Positions 5,647 to 7,624 of a DNA stretch of 7,624 nucleotides are shown one piece after another. The translations under genes and the position numbers were made by a program. How positions within the stretch are numbered: position 1 is the stretch's first letter; the number at the start of each line of letters is the position of its first letter. Below the pieces are notes generated by a model. It ran no database searches. It was given only the letters and a program-made list of their open reading frames with translations, and had not been told where the DNA came from. Source of the DNA: Candidatus Bathyarchaeota archaeon (GTDB lineage Archaea > Thermoproteota > Bathyarchaeia > Bathyarchaeales > SOJC01); the NCBI GenBank assembly GCA_030641425.1, contig DAOWHM010000013.1:1-7624 (forward strand), given 5' to 3'.

Positions 5647-5660
5647 AATAATCGATTATT
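5647..5660. repeat. 14-bp perfect palindrome
   Basis: AATAATCGATTATT is fully self-complementary and lies about 120 nt upstream of the zinc-ribbon TATA box. It could be an operator. A palindrome of this length is expected roughly once per two windows by chance in AT-rich DNA, so the evidence is weak. Confidence 0.3.
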
Positions 5661-5867
5661 TCTTGTTTGAGAAGAAGGAAAAAGATAGATTTGAATATTA
5701 GCAATGTCAGTGAGTGCATGCATGTATCAATATTCTCCCCTCTCCTGCTTCCACTGGCTCATCTTTGTTAACGCAGCGTGCATACTTTATACTCTGAGTC
5801 GGACTCTGCAAGACCTGTAATACATAATTAGATTTCACAGCTTTTAAAAAGCCAACCACTTACACTC

Positions 5868-5886
5868 TATCATGCGCGCGTTGATA
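5868..5886. promoter_or_regulatory. Inverted repeat with GCGCGCG core
   Basis: TATCA (5868-5872) and TGATA (5882-5886) flank TGCGCGCGT. The left 13 bases match the site before the DUF116 gene at 12 of 13 positions. Another run, CGCGCGCG, occurs at 5932-5939. On the minus strand a CTTTTTAAAAG box lies about 20-30 nt downstream, so this could be an activator site for an unseen transcript. Confidence 0.35.
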
Positions 5887-6213
5887 ACAGCTTCACAATC
5901 ACCGTCTATTCTCCTGCGAGTGCACCTGTACCGCGCGCGACTTTTCTAAAGTTTAACTTTGGAATCCACTTTCACTTAACTCTCCCTTTCCCTAACTATA
6001 AGTTACCTCGAAGCCATTAAATAGAAAATCCAATGACTGGAATCACACTTGCGGTTCATAGACAATACCCACTGGATTTTGGCGAAAGCCCTTGATATAG
6101 CCACTTCCCTTCACGAATGCACTCTGTGAATCGCAAGCTTTCCTTCTAAATGAGCGATCAGTACAATTGATCTGAAACCGGAATATTGGCACTTTGCGTT
6201 TTCTGGAAGTCTT

Positions 6214-6224
6214 AAGAAGAAAAA
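6214..6224 (-). terminator. T-rich terminator after tfb
   Basis: On the minus strand, CCCC followed by TTTTTCTTCTT begins about 10 nt past the TFB stop codon. It is a typical archaeal oligo-T stop signal for the gar1-tfb unit. Confidence 0.5.
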
Positions 6225-6234
6225 GGGGTTGTTG

Positions 6235-7191
6235 TTATATGCTAATTATGAATGAGAGCCGTTCAACAAGTTCCTTGTATCGATTCCTTATTGTGACTTC
6301 TGTAACTTGTGCAATCTCAGCGATTTCCCTTTGCGTCTTTCGTTCTCCTGTCAGCACAGAGGCTATATAGCTTGCAGCTGCAGCTATGCCTGTAGGTCCC
6401 CTTCCCGAAGTGAGTCTCAGCTCCCGCGCTGTTGCCAAGATCTTATGAGCGATCTCCTCCACTTTGCCCTGCATTGCCAGTTGGTTTGAGAACTTCGCTA
6501 TGTACTGGCTTGGTTTAAGAGGCGGAATAAAGTAGTCTAGTTCCCTGACTAGAAATCGATAGCTTCGCCCGACTTCTTTTTTGTTGATGTGTGAGGCTTG
6601 AGCGATTTCTTCTAGGGTTCTTGGGAGGTGGCATTGCCTGCAGGCAACGTAAAGTGCTGCTGCGGTTACACCTTGAATGGATCGACCTCTAATTAGACGT
6701 TCTTTGACGGCTTTTCTGTAAATCACGGAAGCAGTTTCAAGTATGTTTTTAGGAAGGCTGAGAGTATTGGCGATCTTGCTGATTTCTGAAAGAGCAAAGG
6801 CTAAGTTTCGTTCTGTAGCATCTGAGACTCTGATGCGTCGTTGCCACTTTCTGAGACGATAAACTTGCGCTTTCTGACCTGGTGAGAGACGCTTACCATA
6901 TACGTCTCGGTCATGCCAGTCAATCATTGTGGATAAGCCTTTGTCATGAATGGTATAGGTTAATGGTGCCCCAACTCTTGTTCTCTTTGCACGCTGTTCA
7001 TTGTTAAATGCCCTCCATTCAGGTCCTGTGTCCTGAAGTTTCGCAGCAATTACAATGCCACAACCCATGCAAACAATCTCAGCAGTCTCATAATCTCGTA
7101 TGAGGCGTTCACTTCCACACTCAGGGCATTTCTGAACCTTAAAGGATTGTGTCGAAGCGGTAACCGACGTAGAGCTTCCCTTATCTACCAC
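6235..7191 (-). CDS. tfb: Transcription initiation factor IIB (TFB)
   Basis: TFB binds the TBP-TATA complex and recruits RNA polymerase at promoters. The 318-residue protein has the normal layout. An N-terminal zinc ribbon has C22, C25, C41 and C44 (CPECG, CMGCG). The B-finger/linker follows ([31 protein letters not shown], about 56-90). Then come two cyclin-like repeats, about 115-205 and 212-312, with [18 protein letters not shown] in the first and [16 protein letters not shown] in the second. The start is GTG at 7191, with GGAG (7205-7202) 10 nt upstream; there is no other in-frame start before the zinc ribbon. The first codons overlap the gar1 stop region by 11 nt, so translation is probably coupled. 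The gar1-tfb order is conserved in many archaea. No other TFB copy is in this window, so I cannot say whether it is the main or an extra one. Confidence 0.97.
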   Translation of the reverse strand: MVDKGSSTSVTASTQSFKVQKCPECGSERLIRDYETAEIVCMGCGIVIAAKLQDTGPEWRAFNNEQRAKRTRVGAPLTYTIHDKGLSTMIDWHDRDVYGKRLSPGQKAQVYRLRKWQRRIRVSDATERNLAFALSEISKIANTLSLPKNILETASVIYRKAVKERLIRGRSIQGVTAAALYVACRQCHLPRTLEEIAQASHINKKEVGRSYRFLVRELDYFIPPLKPSQYIAKFSNQLAMQGKVEEIAHKILATARELRLTSGRGPTGIAAAASYIASVLTGERKTQREIAEIAQVTEVTIRNRYKELVERLSFIISI

Positions 7192-7444
7192 GTTTTCTCT
7201 TCTCCTTTCTCCTTCTACTTGAGGGAATCATGTAAAGAGTGATCCCAATCGAATCCTGTAGTTTGGATATGATAGGTTTCACCGAAATATAGGGTGAGGC
7301 GACTGGACCAAAAACATCGAGAATAGTGCCAATAGATTTCAGATTCTCGTCCACGACTCTGGAGCCAATTTTTGGCGTTGCTTCTGCTCTCAGGATTAGG
7401 TTTTGGCTTGAACTCACATGAAGCACATGTCCTAGTCGTTGCAA
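7181..7444 (-). CDS. gar1: H/ACA RNA-protein complex subunit Gar1
   Basis: Gar1 is a subunit of the archaeal H/ACA ribonucleoprotein, where with Cbf5, Nop10 and L7Ae it guides pseudouridine formation in rRNA. It binds Cbf5 and aids substrate release. The 87-residue form starts [10 protein letters not shown] and shows [32 protein letters not shown] and SPYISVKP, which together make the small Gar1 beta barrel. It ends in a very basic tail ([11 protein letters not shown]) likely to touch RNA. I chose the TTG at 7444 because GAGGGGG (7459-7453) lies 8 nt before it and because archaeal Gar1 proteins start close to the RLG motif. The TTG at 7471 coincides with the predicted transcription start and adds nine unlike residues. 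The gene overlaps tfb by 11 nt. The purine-rich DNA coding for the tail also carries the tfb ribosome-binding site. Confidence 0.93.
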   Translation of the reverse strand: MQRLGHVLHVSSSQNLILRAEATPKIGSRVVDENLKSIGTILDVFGPVASPYISVKPIISKLQDSIGITLYMIPSSRRRKEKRKRGR

Positions 7445-7491
7445 TTCTGATTCCCCCTCACAAAAGGTCAAAAAACTTCAAAGCTCCGTCA

Positions 7492-7499
7492 TATTTAAA
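7492..7499 (-). promoter_or_regulatory. TATA box of the gar1-tfb operon
   Basis: TTTAAATA on the minus strand is a near-ideal archaeal TATA box. It predicts transcription from about 7470 and a 26-nt leader carrying the GAGGGGG site of gar1. It is the best promoter in the window. Confidence 0.7.
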
Positions 7500-7586
7500 C
7501 ATTATGCAACCGAAAAGCTTAAAAAGCCAAATTTGCAGACCGAAATCCTACTTCAGCTCAAAAACTAAAGCTATTCCAAACCTTTA

Positions 7587-7624
7587 ATGTATGAAAAACT
7601 TGTTTTTCCTTCGGTAGGTGTGAC
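7587..7624 (+). CDS. Possible start of a divergent gene, cut by the window end
   Basis: An ATG at 7587 opens a frame (MYEKLVFPSVGV) that is still open at the last base. It diverges from the gar1-tfb operon. A plus-strand CTTAAAAAG (7515-7523) could be its TATA box, predicting a leader of about 40 nt. No ribosome-binding site is obvious, and twelve codons are too few to name a product. Confidence 0.25.
   Translation, partial: MYEKLVFPSVGV

Larger units (their letters stand above)
5527..6234. other. Long non-coding stretch, no convincing gene
   Basis: About 700 nt separate the TFB stop codon from the zinc-ribbon promoter. I checked the minus-strand frames for stops over most of the stretch, and the plus-strand translation only where a minus frame stayed open; all open runs seen are about 54 codons or less. 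The longest with reasonable composition are a minus-strand run ending at 5707 (with KYARCVNKDEPVEAGEG) and a short plus-strand run ending at 5698 (NPIIDYFLFEKKEKD). Neither has a ribosome-binding site or a known family. No tRNA, and none of the conserved RNase P or SRP RNA motifs I looked for, were seen. The stretch does hold a 14-bp palindrome, two GCGCGCG sites and a TTTTAAAAAG TATA-like box at 5843-5852, so an unannotated RNA or decayed genes are possible. Confidence 0.5.

Noticed and set aside
5686..5695. TAGATTTGAA shared with the T-arm region of the tRNA gene (1751-1760), a possible att duplicate
   Set aside because: Only 10 bases match, which is expected many times by chance in a window of this size, and the match does not extend to the tRNA 3' end.
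6154..6171. Small hairpin GATCAGTACAATTGATC as a terminator or RNA element
   Set aside because: The stem is only 5 bp with no T run after it on either strand; such stems are common by chance.
7372..7587. Plus-strand 71-codon ORF over the gar1 promoter
   Set aside because: It runs antisense through the gar1 coding start and its TATA box, has no ribosome-binding site and no recognisable motif.

Overview
The window comes from an archaeal chromosome of about 40% GC (estimated by eye). Archaeal markers are TFB, the H/ACA protein Gar1, an archaeal-type phosphoglycerate kinase, a PAC2-family proteasome-chaperone homologue, a DUF116 protein, archaeal TATA boxes (TTTAAATA, CTTTTAAG) and an initiator tRNA with an A1-U72 pair. 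A fragment of a secreted CARDB/dockerin-like protein, together with a bacterial-type (class I) GAPDH, hints at the Bathyarchaeia/TACK area. That placement is inference.

Layout. Positions 2-1521, plus strand: the C-terminus of class I GAPDH, then pgk and a T-rich terminator. This is a glycolysis/gluconeogenesis pair split by a 59-nt spacer that holds a TATA-like box, a 6-bp inverted repeat and a T7 run. Positions 1522-2692 look like a decay zone: a C-terminal GNAT acetyltransferase remnant abutting the 3' end of an initiator tRNA-Met gene, two short uncertain ORFs, and a broken CARDB/dockerin gene. Positions 2693-3600, plus strand: a PAC2-family protein and a two-helix 66-residue membrane protein. 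Positions 3658-5456, minus strand: a one-domain superoxide reductase, a DUF116 cysteine-rich protein and a zinc-ribbon/coiled-coil protein, each probably with its own promoter. Positions 5527-6234: about 700 nt with no convincing gene but with several GCGCGCG-type sites and palindromes. Positions 6235-7499, minus strand: an overlapping gar1-tfb operon with a clear TATA box. A possible divergent plus-strand gene starts at 7587.

The genes are mostly housekeeping: central carbon metabolism, translation initiation, proteostasis, oxygen defence, rRNA pseudouridylation and basal transcription. I see no CRISPR array, transposase, toxin-antitoxin pair or defence island. The observations most worth checking are the tRNA-abutting GNAT fragment, the class I GAPDH beside an archaeal PGK, the Glu-to-Lys change at the superoxide reductase iron site, and a TATCAWGCGCGCG motif found twice in non-coding DNA.
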